A DNA stretch of 41,505 nt, taken from contig PMKN01000087.1 in NCBI GenBank assembly GCA_003158675.1, positions 34,324 through 75,828 on the forward strand. Reading direction: 5' to 3'. This stretch comes from Chloroflexota bacterium. GTDB taxonomy: Bacteria > Chloroflexota > Limnocylindria > Limnocylindrales > CSP1-4. The position numbers and the translations under genes were made by a program. Under the pieces are notes generated by a model, which was given only the letters and a program-made list of their open reading frames with translations, was not told the DNA's origin and searched no databases. Of this stretch, positions 17,873 to 26,583 are shown piece after piece (the stretch's first letter is position 1; each line of letters begins with the position of its first letter).

Positions 17873-18400
17873 GTGATTGACGGGCGATCGGCAGCGGTGG
17901 ATCGGGACCTTGGGACGTGCACCACCTTCGGAGGGAGCCGTTCCGTGATCATCGTATTCGCCGGCCTAGGGACGATGTTCTTGCTCTTCATCGCGCAGTC
18001 GGCCCTTGGGGCCGCGGGCCGAGACACACTGTCTAGTTCGCAGATGGTCGGAGCAGCAGCCTTGGCCTCGGCAGCCTGGCTTGTCGCGGCGGGGTTCTGG
18101 TGGACGCGGCTCGTGATCGGACAGCGCGGGTTTCGGTACGTAATGCCATTCCGCTCGTTCCAGCTCTCATGGAGCCAGGTCTCGTCGGTCGAGGTCGTTT
18201 CCCGAGGCAAGGGCGACTCGCTGGTGGTGTGGCTCTACGACGAGGAGCACACCCAAGGATCGAAGATCAAGATCGGGGCGATGGCCACATTCTCGGCGAG
18301 CAACCGCGAGATCTGCGACCTTATGAACGAGCGCCACGCCGCCTCCGAAATGGCTACGCCAGCGTCAGGGGATCACTCAGGAAGAACACCGCGTCCCTAA
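17873..18400 (+). CDS. Membrane protein with bacterial PH-like domain
   Basis: The protein has 175 residues from GTG 17873, which has GGAGGGG just upstream. Two hydrophobic helices (about 25-48 and 60-85: VIIVFAGLGTMFLLFIAQSA and AALASAAWLVAAGFWW) are followed by a cytoplasmic beta-rich section (GFRYVMPFRSFQLSWSQVSS and onward to a final helix ending LMNERH). This layout resembles small bacterial PH-domain membrane proteins. Its stop overlaps tail-to-tail with the stop of the tyrosine recombinase gene. Role unknown. Confidence 0.65.
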   Translation: MIDGRSAAVDRDLGTCTTFGGSRSVIIVFAGLGTMFLLFIAQSALGAAGRDTLSSSQMVGAAALASAAWLVAAGFWWTRLVIGQRGFRYVMPFRSFQLSWSQVSSVEVVSRGKGDSLVVWLYDEEHTQGSKIKIGAMATFSASNREICDLMNERHAASEMATPASGDHSGRTPRP

Positions 18401-19332
18401 ACCCCGATGGCCTCGGCCACCTCGCGCCACGCCCGATCCTCCTGACCTTCGAGCCGCCGCAGGTAGACGGTGGTGACCGCCAGGCTGGAGTGATCGAGGA
18501 ACGCACTGACCTCCTCGATCGACTCGCCGGCATCGCGCCGCAGCTTCGCCGCGGTGTGACGCAGCACGTGGATGCCGGTTGGAGCCAGACCAGCCACCTG
18601 TAGGTAGCGCCGGAAGCGAGCGTAGAACGTCCCGCTCGTGACTCCCTCCGGCCGGGCAGCGGCCTGCCAGAGCGACTCTTCGGGAGCCATCGCCAATAGC
18701 TCCTTGCCGGCATCTGTCAGCGTCGCGCAGATCGCCTCGTAAGCGGGGCGTGGGAGTTCCCGCCGACCTCTCTTGCCGCCCTTGCCGCGGTAGGAGTAGA
18801 AGACCGTCTCGCCCTCGATGCTGAGATCGTCTGCCCGTAGGCTGATCACCTCCGTCCGGCGGCGTCCGGTGAGGACAAGGACGAGCAGGATGGCTCGGTC
18901 TCTCCTGCCGGCCACGGTGTCCGGGACGACCGCCAGCAGCCGACGTACCTCGTCGGCGCTGTATCCGCGGGCGACCGACTGGACGCTTCTTGGTCGCTCG
19001 ACGGCGTCGCAGGGGTTGGAGATGAGCAAGCCCATCCGGATCAAGAAATGGAAGTAACTGCTGAGGCAGGCGATCCTGGCACCCACTGTGGTGGCCGACG
19101 GTGTCCGTCCCGAGCGGCCGATGCCGTGGACCCAGGCGAGCACGTCGGCTGGCTTGACCCGATCGGGGGTCAAGCTGCGCTCGGCGAAGAAGGGCCACAA
19201 CATCCGGGAGTAGGACTCGACCGTTCGTCGGGAGCCAGAGCGGTTCCCCTTCTCGATGAGGAAGGCGTATAGGGCCTGGTCCCAGGCGGAGGGGTCTCCG
19301 CTGGTCAGGGCGGGGAGTGGTTGAGCGGTCAT
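18397..19332 (-). CDS. Tyrosine recombinase (XerC/D-like)
   Basis: The protein has 311 residues. ATG 19332 is chosen because GAGG lies at a suitable distance; an upstream ATG at 19368 would add 12 residues. The N-terminal SAM-like core-binding domain includes ESYSRMLWPFFAER and ACLSSYFHFLIRMG. Catalytic residues visible are Arg in VLTGRRRTEVISL, Lys in the beta-hairpin SYRGKGGKRG, H-x-x-R in HVLRHTAAKL, and His with the Tyr nucleophile in LDHSSLAVTTVYLRR. All active-site residues are present, so it is probably functional. It is not adjacent to a recognisable attachment site. It may mobilise a nested element or resolve dimers. Confidence 0.93.
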   Translation of the reverse strand: MTAQPLPALTSGDPSAWDQALYAFLIEKGNRSGSRRTVESYSRMLWPFFAERSLTPDRVKPADVLAWVHGIGRSGRTPSATTVGARIACLSSYFHFLIRMGLLISNPCDAVERPRSVQSVARGYSADEVRRLLAVVPDTVAGRRDRAILLVLVLTGRRRTEVISLRADDLSIEGETVFYSYRGKGGKRGRRELPRPAYEAICATLTDAGKELLAMAPEESLWQAAARPEGVTSGTFYARFRRYLQVAGLAPTGIHVLRHTAAKLRRDAGESIEEVSAFLDHSSLAVTTVYLRRLEGQEDRAWREVAEAIGV

Positions 19333-19641
19333 CTGTTGCCTCGGGTGCGAGATGGTCGCCCACATCACTCACTCAGACGTCGAAGGAAAGCAACGCTATG
19401 ACCAAATCGTTCGACCCAGCCGCCACGACGGAGCCGACTAGCAGAGCGGGGCCGAAGGACGGATGAGACGGATGAGAAGCTGCAGTGGCGCTCGAGGGTA
19501 CTAGGGGTTTTCATCCTCGTGACCGGGACCTTGTCTACCTAGGTTTTACGGAGAAAGGCAGGGCGCGCAGTGTGCCCCGGTAGGGTCCTGAGCCGACCCA
19601 TCTGTGGGGATGCCCGACAGCGCCTATAGGGGTTCACCAAG
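19333..19641. other. Intergenic region between recombinase and lipoprotein genes
   Basis: About 310 bases with no convincing gene. It holds a 9-bp tandem duplication (gacggatga at 19458-19466 and 19467-19475) and a relatively AT-richer segment around 19505-19555. It may contain recombinase binding sites or the lipoprotein promoter; neither could be confirmed. Confidence 0.35.
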
Positions 19642-20277
19642 ATGGTCAGGAGACTCGCTTTCCTTCTGGTGGCCGTCGTGGCGGTCGGTGCATGCTCCGC
19701 CGAGGCGGTCGGCACGGTCGTGCCGGCAGGCGCGGCGACGCAGACCCTGGCGCCCCAGGCCCAAACGACCCAGGCCGTGGCGACAGATACTCCGGCAGCC
19801 GCTCAGGCACCCACCCCGGTCGTAACACCGGCGCCGACCGGGCCGGCGACGTACGCGATCGGCGACACCATCACGGTCACCAGCAACGGCGCCCCGTGGG
19901 CCACGATCGCCATCTCGGGCGTCAAGGTCGCCGCCTCGTACAAGGGCACCGGCGCGTACGCCTACACCGACAAGCCCCAGACGGCCGGCGACGTGTTCGT
20001 GTCGGCCAAGGTGACGTACACAGCGCTCACCAATGGCGTGGATTACAACCCCTTCGACTGGCAGGTCTTCTGCGACGGCGTCGCCGTTCAGAACTACACG
20101 GCGGTCCTATCCGGACCAAAACCCGAGCTAGCATCAGGAACGCTGCCCAACGGCCGCTCGGCGTCCGGGTACGTGGTTTACGAAGTTCCAGCCAAGGGCG
20201 AGGTCAGAATGTCCTACGGCGGCAACACGTTCTCGAACTCGGGTCCGGTGTTCGAGGTCATCGTCAGGGCCGCGTAA
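19642..20277 (+). CDS. Secreted lipoprotein with Ig-like (DUF4352-type) domain
   Basis: The protein has 211 residues. The signal peptide ends in a lipobox (VAVGAC, Cys18), so the mature protein is probably lipid-anchored outside the membrane. A Thr/Pro/Ala-rich linker (about 20-70) is followed by a beta-sandwich domain beginning TYAIGDTITVTSNGAPWATI and including ISGVKVAASY and DVFVSAKVTYTA, as in DUF4352/telokin-like domains. ATG 19642 starts the signal peptide directly. The function of such domains is not established. It is likely a single-gene unit. Confidence 0.85.
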   Translation: MVRRLAFLLVAVVAVGACSAEAVGTVVPAGAATQTLAPQAQTTQAVATDTPAAAQAPTPVVTPAPTGPATYAIGDTITVTSNGAPWATIAISGVKVAASYKGTGAYAYTDKPQTAGDVFVSAKVTYTALTNGVDYNPFDWQVFCDGVAVQNYTAVLSGPKPELASGTLPNGRSASGYVVYEVPAKGEVRMSYGGNTFSNSGPVFEVIVRAA

Positions 20278-20486
20278 GTCTCTGCCGGCATCGGGATCGC
20301 GGGATCGTCGGCGACCAGCGGGCCACGCTCTACTGGAGGACCGGCCCGCACGACAGGCGGGCTCGCCGCACCCGGCGTCTGGTGCGCCCCGCCAGACAGT
20401 ACCGGGTAGACACCTGGGCGCCCTGCGGGGAAGCCGTCAACACGATCGCGGCATCGTGGGAACGCTCGACGGAAGACAATGGTCAA

Positions 20487-21197
20487 ATGGCCGATCCAGA
20501 GGCGAACGCCACCGGCGACTCCATCGACGCCGAGATGGTCCGCTACTACGCCGCTCGCGCCGACGAGTACGACGACTGGTACCTGCGTCTGGGCCGCTAC
20601 TCGCACGGTGCGGTTCGGGACCGAGCCTGGCGGTCCGATCTGGCTGCGGCTCAATCGTGGCTCGACGGGTTGTCGTTCCGGGGTCGCATAGCCGAACTCG
20701 CCGCTGGCACAGGTTGGTGGTCGCCGACCTTGGCGGCCAAGGGTGATCTAACCCTCTACGACGCCGCATCAGAACCCCTCGCTCTGGCAGCAAGGCGGGT
20801 CGAGGCGGCCGGTCTTGCGGCTCAAACCAAAGTGCGCGACGCCTGGGCCGAACCCGACCGCGTCGTAGACGGCTTGTTCACAGGTTTCTGGCTCAGCCAC
20901 ATCGATCCGGGCCGCCTCGATCGGTTCTTCGAGCTTGCGGCCCGCTGGCTGGCCTCCGACGGCATCTTCGCGTTCATAGACTCCCGTGCGGACCCCGATT
21001 CAGGGGCACAAGACCACCGCCCTCCTGAACAAGGCGTCCAGGTCCGTAAGCTGAACGATGGGACGAGCTTCCGAGTCCTCAAGGTCTTCCACGAGCCTGA
21101 GACCCTCCGAGCCGCCCTGCAGCGTGGTGGCTTTGCGGAGATCGAGATCAGCACTACCGATCGGTTCTTCATTCTGGGTTCGGCCAGGAGGCGTTAG
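20487..21197 (+). CDS. Class I SAM-dependent methyltransferase
   Basis: The protein has 236 residues from ATG 20487, with GGAAGA upstream. The same frame is open far upstream only because it shadows the lipoprotein gene. The N-terminus has the YYAARADEYDDWYLRLGRY pattern of small-molecule methyltransferases. Motif I is IAELAAGTGWWSPTLA; the motif II region is LTLYDAASEPLALA; motif IV-like is GLFTGFWLSHI. The substrate is unknown. It stands alone between the lipoprotein and an oppositely oriented transporter gene. Confidence 0.85.
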   Translation: MADPEANATGDSIDAEMVRYYAARADEYDDWYLRLGRYSHGAVRDRAWRSDLAAAQSWLDGLSFRGRIAELAAGTGWWSPTLAAKGDLTLYDAASEPLALAARRVEAAGLAAQTKVRDAWAEPDRVVDGLFTGFWLSHIDPGRLDRFFELAARWLASDGIFAFIDSRADPDSGAQDHRPPEQGVQVRKLNDGTSFRVLKVFHEPETLRAALQRGGFAEIEISTTDRFFILGSARRR

Positions 21198-21254
21198 GTC
21201 CACACCATCACCCGATCGTGCGACGGCCGCGGCGAGAAGACTGAGGCTGGGTCG

Positions 21255-22562
21255 CTAGCCGGAGCCACGGCCCGGAATCGAGGTCTCGGGGGGAGGCGCT
21301 GACGGGCTAGTCCACGAAGCGGAGACCTCGGTTCGAAACGTCGCGATCGTTCGACTGATCGCCGACCCGGCGTACATGGCCGTGTACCCTGCCCACGCGG
21401 CCGGGGGCGCCAGGGCGAGCGCCGTGGCGCAGACGAGGGCCCCCGCGCCCGCGGCTGCCCCTGTCGCGCCGACGAACCGGCTCTGGCAGTGGACACGAGC
21501 TTGTGCCGGAGCGAGACGGTACAGCCGCTCGTTGGTCGCTAGGGCCCCGGCGTTGCCTGCGCCATTAAATAGCGCCGAGCCGACCAACAGGAATGCGGGC
21601 GCGAGCGGATTCGCCGGGATCGCCGCTACGCAGCACACCGCCGCGACTGCCCGAGCCAGGAAGCTGGCTCGCAGCACACGGCTCGACGAGCCGCGGTGGA
21701 GGAACGAGCCGGCCGCCAGCGAGCCAGCCAGCGCGCCGGCCGCCGCGACGCCGGAAAGGGCGACGGCGAAGCCGGCCGACATCCCGAGAACCTTCAGGGC
21801 GTAGAGCGACAGGGCAGGTAGGAGGCCCTGTCCGAAGTAGGCGATCGAGCTCACGTCCGTGAAGCGACGGAACGCGGGCGGCATTGCGGTGCCCCCCGCC
21901 GTGTCCCGGGCGACCAGCACTCGCCCGGGACGAGGAAGCCGGGCCACGGCCAGCGGAGTCAAGATCGACGCCACTCCGCCCACGAGGAAGAAGGCGACGT
22001 ACGCCCACAGACCGATTGCCCGCGTCCCAGCGTCGAGGACGAAGCCGGCGGGCAGGAGAAGAGCAGTCGAGAGGGCCATGGTCAGAGCGCCCATCCGCGG
22101 TCCGACCAGTCGGCGTTCGGCATCGGGCAGCACGACGGCCGTCCACAGGGTGATGTTCGAGCCAGACAGGACTCCGGCAGTCTGACCGATCGCCACGGTC
22201 ACCGAGATGAGCGCAATTCCGGTGAGCCCGCCTATGGCGCCGGCGGCCACCCCGGCCACGATCGCGGCGAGAACGAAGCCGCGGATCTCGGCGAGGGCCA
22301 AGCCCAGCGTGAGCCGACGCAGATTGCCCTTCAGCCCGCGCAGGATCTGCGGCGCGAATGCCTGCAGGGCCGCGCCTCCGACCGGGGCGGCACCGACTAG
22401 GACCACCAGTGCCGGGGACGCGCCAAGGCGCAGCAGGAGTGGGACAAAGAGCGCGTCCGAGGCATAAGAGGCGGTGAAGGCTTGGCCGACGGCGATTGCC
22501 TGGAAGGGCCGGTATCGCGCCGAGGCGAACGCGCGCCAACGAGTGGGCCTGGGCAGATGCAT
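21255..22562 (-). CDS. Major facilitator superfamily-like transporter
   Basis: The protein has 435 residues with about 12 predicted membrane helices, rich in Ala, Gly, Leu and Val throughout. The cytoplasmic mid-loop (RLPRPGRVLVARDTAGG) separates two six-helix halves. ATG 22562 precedes a short charged N-terminus leading into the first helix (FQAIAVGQAFTASYASDALF). No substrate-specific motif was recognised. It is divergent from the nucleoside phosphorylase-like gene, with about 75 bases between starts, so shared regulation is possible. Confidence 0.8.
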   Translation of the reverse strand: MHLPRPTRWRAFASARYRPFQAIAVGQAFTASYASDALFVPLLLRLGASPALVVLVGAAPVGGAALQAFAPQILRGLKGNLRRLTLGLALAEIRGFVLAAIVAGVAAGAIGGLTGIALISVTVAIGQTAGVLSGSNITLWTAVVLPDAERRLVGPRMGALTMALSTALLLPAGFVLDAGTRAIGLWAYVAFFLVGGVASILTPLAVARLPRPGRVLVARDTAGGTAMPPAFRRFTDVSSIAYFGQGLLPALSLYALKVLGMSAGFAVALSGVAAAGALAGSLAAGSFLHRGSSSRVLRASFLARAVAAVCCVAAIPANPLAPAFLLVGSALFNGAGNAGALATNERLYRLAPAQARVHCQSRFVGATGAAAGAGALVCATALALAPPAAWAGYTAMYAGSAISRTIATFRTEVSASWTSPSAPPPETSIPGRGSG

Positions 22563-22637
22563 CGTCGACTAGAGTACGCTGACCCTCAGGTCCGCCACGG
22601 GCGCCCCGATACGATGGCTTGATAGCGTGGGGTTCGC

Positions 22638-23540
22638 GTGCCGGATCTGGTGCATCTGGACCGGAGGGAGGAGCAGAATGGCGCTGCGCCGTCGGTGCGT
22701 GAACTGAGCGGGACGCCCCTAGCCGCGGTGCTCGACGTGGGGGAACAGCGAATGAGTTCGATCGTCTCCAACGATACCTGGTTCGGCCAGGACTGCTACG
22801 TCACCGCAGAGGAGGACCTCCGACACCACGGGTTCGACCCTGCGAAGGCGGACATCGGCACGACGTGCCTGGTGACGTTCAGCTCAGGTCTCTTCCGAAG
22901 GGTCGATGAGGCGGTCGCTCATGTCGAGACGGAGTTCGAATGGCCCTACGCCACGACGCCGTTGCGGGTGTGTGCGAACCCCAGCGGCAAGCGCTTTGCC
23001 CTTCACTTCCCGTCCTATGGTGGCCCACGCATTGCGAATTCCCTGGAGCAGCTGGCGGCCTGCGGAGTCCGCCGCGTGATCGGTCTGGGGATGGGAGGGA
23101 CACCGCAGGACACCGTAGAGATCGGAGACACCGTCTTGCTCGAAGGTGCAATTCGGGGAGATGGGGTGTCCCGGTACTACTCCCCTGACGAGTTCCCCGC
23201 AGTCGCTGACCTGGACCTGACCACCCGGCTCCATTCCCGACTCGAGGCAGAGAACCTAAGACATCACGTCGGGCTCTCGTTTGGAACGGATGCTTTGTAC
23301 AGGGAAGAGGAGAGCCTCGTCGAGCATCTCAAGCAGCTCGGGGTCCTCACCATCGACCTAGAGTCGTCTGCCTTTCTCACTGTGGGTCGCAGGTTGGGTC
23401 TGAGATGCAGCTGGCTCGGCGTGGTCTCTGATCGCTTGAACCAGTCCAAGCACGAAGGGAACATCCACTCCGAGCACATCATGGACAAGCTGTTGCACCT
23501 CAGCGATCTCGTCATTCAAGTTATCGATGCTGATCCCTGA
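22638..23540 (+). CDS. Nucleoside phosphorylase-fold protein (PNP/UDP family)
   Basis: The protein has 300 residues from GTG 22638; a start at ATG 22752 (MSSIVSNDTW) would also keep the domain. PNP/UDP-family features are the phosphate-loop-like GTTCLVTFSSGLFRRV, the central strand VRRVIGLGMGGTPQDTVEIG, the DTVLLEGAIRGDGVSRYY segment, and the nucleoside-site region LTIDLESSAFLTVGRRLGL followed by WLGVVSDR. Family enzymes cleave nucleosides with phosphate or water. Some island-borne members act in phage defence by degrading nucleotides; that is not shown here. No direct operon partner is evident. Confidence 0.85.
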   Translation: MPDLVHLDRREEQNGAAPSVRELSGTPLAAVLDVGEQRMSSIVSNDTWFGQDCYVTAEEDLRHHGFDPAKADIGTTCLVTFSSGLFRRVDEAVAHVETEFEWPYATTPLRVCANPSGKRFALHFPSYGGPRIANSLEQLAACGVRRVIGLGMGGTPQDTVEIGDTVLLEGAIRGDGVSRYYSPDEFPAVADLDLTTRLHSRLEAENLRHHVGLSFGTDALYREEESLVEHLKQLGVLTIDLESSAFLTVGRRLGLRCSWLGVVSDRLNQSKHEGNIHSEHIMDKLLHLSDLVIQVIDADP

Positions 23541-23680
23541 TCAACGGCGTGCTTTGGGTAGCCCACACGATGACCACATCGTCTGCATGGCAGCCCGGCG
23601 TGGGACCCGTCTCGGGTGGCGGGAGACCGACTGTAACGGCCCTACACTGTGAGGGTTCCACCCGCCGTTAGGAGACCAGA

Positions 23681-23725
23681 TTGGCCGGCAAGAAGAAGGA
23701 CAAGAAGGACAAGAAGGGCAAGTAG
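23681..23725 (+). CDS. Putative 14-residue Lys-rich micropeptide
   Basis: TTG 23681 is preceded by AGGAG six bases away. It opens a frame encoding (M)AGKKKDKKDKKGK, ending at TAG 23725. A strong hairpin terminator starts 21 bases later. The frame is far too short for statistical support, but ribosome site, frame and terminator form a compact unit. A structured or regulatory RNA is the alternative. Confidence 0.4.
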   Translation: MAGKKKDKKDKKGK

Positions 23726-23746
23726 CCCCTCCCGCCCAATGAGCAC

Positions 23747-23779
23747 TGATGGCCCCGGGCATCGCGCCTGGGGCCATCA
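23747..23779 (+). terminator. Strong intrinsic-type hairpin
   Basis: A perfect 10-bp stem (23747-23756 with 23770-23779) continues, after one mismatch, into a GGC/GCC stem with loop atcgc. It is followed by ctctt. It ends whatever transcript covers the micropeptide frame. Confidence 0.75.
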
Positions 23780-23963
23780 CTCTTGCGGGCTCAACCTTGA
23801 CACGACGCGCGGATCGTGCACGCGGCAAGTCGCTGCGGTCCTCCCTGGTGCCCATGCCGGGTCCGGGACTAGCAGGGACCGCCTGTCTGTCGCTTATCTG
23901 CTACCGATGAGGGATACACCTTGGCGGAAGGTTGCGCAGACAGTCAGCTAGGGGAGAGCGCAC

Positions 23964-24761
23964 ATGCCGGACGCTATTGCCAAGCCGCTTCAAGAGGCCA
24001 TATCCAAGATCCCAGAGCTCAAAAGCCGGTTCGAGTCCGTGTCCAAGGATCTCGGGCTTCCGTTGATCGGGTCTCCGGAGTCGAATGACCACCTCGCCGG
24101 CTGGGGCGGAGACATGGTCGGCAGTTACGGCTCGATCAAGCTGAGCTTGGCGGTAGATCACCTGTTTGCGTGGCACCTCCTGGCTAGTCCCCCCGTGGGG
24201 TGGCTGCCCACTTATGCCCACCTCACTCTGCTCCGGCCGGCCCTTGAGGGCGCCGTTCAGACGCGATGGGTCCTCGACTCGACGGAGAGATCGGGCACGC
24301 GAATAGCCCGCGCGCTGGCCCTCCGGCTGGATGACCTCAAGTGGGTTCAGGTGACGGAGGACGATATCAAGGCCGAGCGCATCACCGACCCGGCCGTGCG
24401 TGCCGCGGCCACGAAGCCCGGCGCGGCCGAGAGGGCCCAGACGGTCTTGGCCGAAGCCGCGGCCGCGGGCATAGCGCGCGTCAGGAAGGACAAGACGGAC
24501 GCCCTGCTGAAGAAGTACCACTTACGGTCGGACGCGATGGACGTCGTGATCTGGCGGTTCACGAGTGGTGTCATTCACGGACAGGCTTGGGTGCTGGACC
24601 TCAGCGACCGCGAAGTCCTAAGGGCTGGCGCGACCATGACGAGCTACAAGGAGAGTGCGAACGAGCCGGTGGCGGTGCTCATGACGAATATCGCGATCGC
24701 CCACGTCGAACGTGCAATCGAGGATCTGCGGCAGTATCGCGAGCCCAGGAAGGTCGGCTAG
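23964..24761 (+). CDS. Hypothetical helical protein
   Basis: The protein has 265 residues from ATG 23964, with GGGGAGAG upstream. It is mostly alpha-helical. Recognisable patterns are HLTLLRPALEGAVQTRWVLD, a run of Arg/Leu (RIARALALRLDDL), an Ala/Glu-rich helix (about 145-165), and near the end FTSGVIHGQAWVLDL. Similar S/T-x2-x-HG elements occur in uncharacterised actinobacterial and Chloroflexota proteins, but I cannot name a function. No signal peptide or membrane segment. It is followed by a 360-base gap. Confidence 0.7.
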   Translation: MPDAIAKPLQEAISKIPELKSRFESVSKDLGLPLIGSPESNDHLAGWGGDMVGSYGSIKLSLAVDHLFAWHLLASPPVGWLPTYAHLTLLRPALEGAVQTRWVLDSTERSGTRIARALALRLDDLKWVQVTEDDIKAERITDPAVRAAATKPGAAERAQTVLAEAAAAGIARVRKDKTDALLKKYHLRSDAMDVVIWRFTSGVIHGQAWVLDLSDREVLRAGATMTSYKESANEPVAVLMTNIAIAHVERAIEDLRQYREPRKVG

Positions 24762-25124
24762 TGCAACGGCGGTCGATGGTTGGTCTTGACCCGGCCGAAG
24801 TGGCGGGCGGCCTCTTCCGGGCCCGCGATGTTCGGGGCGGTTGCGATCTTGCCGGCCGTGTCGCCTCCTGGCAATAGTGCGCGCTGGAGTCACTCAGCGG
24901 GTAGTCGTGTCGTTCCGTGGCTGTCATCTGAGCCGGGGCACGATGTTCGCATCGTGTCGACGCCCGCTAGCTGACGGAGTGCCTCAGTACGAACGAGGTC
25001 GCACATATCGATGCGGAGCGGCGGCACGGCTTCGTCAAGGTCCACGAGATCGCCGAGGTTCTAGCCCGGGCCACCTGGTGCCGTCGTACACTGCCTTCTG
25101 AATAGAGGGTGGACCGATGTTCAG
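24762..25124. other. Gene-free stretch with a UUCG hairpin
   Basis: No frame here has a convincing start and composition. A perfect 7-bp stem (24939-24945 with 24950-24956) closes a ttcg tetraloop, an unusually stable RNA hairpin. Otherwise nothing was recognised; the 3' end supplies the upstream region of the next gene. Confidence 0.35.
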
Positions 25125-26336
25125 TTGGCCGCAGTGAGTGCAGCCGGGCGCAGGCTGGAACAAGCGCACCAACTATGGCATCGCGCTCTGGAGAGCTATC
25201 CGAGTGTCGACGACTTCTGCCTGGCCGTCAACAACCTTCTCCAGACTCTGAGAACAGTGACGTTCGTGCTGCAGAAGTCTCTCAAGCATCGGGACGGATT
25301 CGACGCCTGGTATGCGGACCGGCAACGCGAGATGAACGACGACGCTGTCATGAGATGGGCGGTCGAGGCCCGGAACCACATCGAGAAGGAAGGCGACCTC
25401 GATCTCCGGTCAACGGCGCGAGTCTCGATCATGGCTTCGTGGCTGGACGCTCCCTATGAGGAGTTCGATATCCCGCCTCTGATCCCACCGGAGGCCATCG
25501 CCATCGCATTGGCGCCCCGAGACATCCCGGACAAGATTCGCCGGGAAGGCGTGTTCACGGTAGAGCGCCGCTGGGTGACAGCGAGCCTGCCAGATCATGA
25601 GCTGCTCGAAGCCTGCGCCCACGTCTACGACGTCCTTAGGGCGGTGGTCTTGGACGCCGAGGCGACGTTCGAGGGGGCGGAAATCCGAGTTCAGCCCGGT
25701 GAACCCCAGCGCAAACGATTGGATTGCATGGTTGCCGGGCGGGATGCTCGCACGGCGCGTCTGCACCTTCAAACTGGCGACTTCCTTGTCCATACTCGGG
25801 CCCGGATGTCGAGAGATCCGGATGACAAGGAGAGGGCGGCTAAGCACTACGGACCGGCTCTGGACGCTATCCCGAGGCCGGCCGACTCCCTTGAGTCGCG
25901 CGTCCGCTGGTACCACCAGACCGGTCGTGTGATCCTCGCGACCGACGGTCACTGCATAACGGTTGCGTTTGTCTACCGCGAAGGGCGACTTGTGAGTCGG
26001 ATCGTTCTCTCGCCGCAGGATCAGCAAGACAAGTACCTTCTGATGGAGCACATCGCGGACGAGGTGGTGACGCTGGGCGCCGATGAAGTCATCGTCTCAG
26101 CAGAGGTCTGGATGGCTGTGGCACGAGAGGGCGAACCTCTCAGTCTGGTGAGGGCGGGTGACCGGGAAGACCGCATGGAGGGCTTCGCGACCAATGGCGT
26201 GAACCGAGCCGGCCAAGCCCTCATGCTGATCACGCCGTTCAGCACGGCTGGCGGCAAGACCGTACTAGGCGAGATCAACGAGGACCGCACCTACCCGAAC
26301 TTGATGCTGCCGATCCGCCGAGCATGGGATCGGTAG
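25125..26336 (+). CDS. Hypothetical protein near the McrBC module
   Basis: The protein has 403 residues from TTG 25125; GTG 25134 is an equally possible start. The N-terminal 110 residues are helical (SVDDFCLAVNNLLQTLRTVT and WAVEARNHIEKEGD), reminiscent of HEPN-like helical bundles, although a clear R-x4-6-H motif is not seen. The middle and C-terminus are mixed alpha/beta (VILATDGHCITVAFVYREG, LGADEVIVSAEVWMAVA). No catalytic signature was recognised. It precedes the EVE-McrB gene by about 250 bases on the same strand. Whether it belongs to the defence cluster is open. Confidence 0.65.
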   Translation: MAAVSAAGRRLEQAHQLWHRALESYPSVDDFCLAVNNLLQTLRTVTFVLQKSLKHRDGFDAWYADRQREMNDDAVMRWAVEARNHIEKEGDLDLRSTARVSIMASWLDAPYEEFDIPPLIPPEAIAIALAPRDIPDKIRREGVFTVERRWVTASLPDHELLEACAHVYDVLRAVVLDAEATFEGAEIRVQPGEPQRKRLDCMVAGRDARTARLHLQTGDFLVHTRARMSRDPDDKERAAKHYGPALDAIPRPADSLESRVRWYHQTGRVILATDGHCITVAFVYREGRLVSRIVLSPQDQQDKYLLMEHIADEVVTLGADEVIVSAEVWMAVAREGEPLSLVRAGDREDRMEGFATNGVNRAGQALMLITPFSTAGGKTVLGEINEDRTYPNLMLPIRRAWDR

Positions 26337-26583
26337 TTAGCGGCACCCCCGGAGAAGAGTCCCCACTACGGGCTACCAAGACGCGCACGACGCACGCATC
26401 GTGTTCGCCAGGGCGGCCTCCGGGACGGCGCCGTCAGCGAAACACATGTCGCCTAGGCTCGGATTTGATTGCGGGATGACGGGCCCTGGGTCTTTGCCTT
26501 GAACCATACTGTTGGTCGGCATGCCCGAGGACCGCTCGACATTGGCGGTGTGGCAGGGCTCTCGCTTAGCAGGGGATACGTCG

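Noticed and set aside
19692-20486. Apparent long N-terminal extension of the methyltransferase
   Set aside because: This frame overlaps the lipoprotein gene and gives Arg/Gly-rich nonsense; the conserved protein starts at 20487.
24962-25102. Short plus-strand frame reading VKVHEIAEVLA before the next gene
   Set aside because: No start codon with a ribosome site; too short to support.
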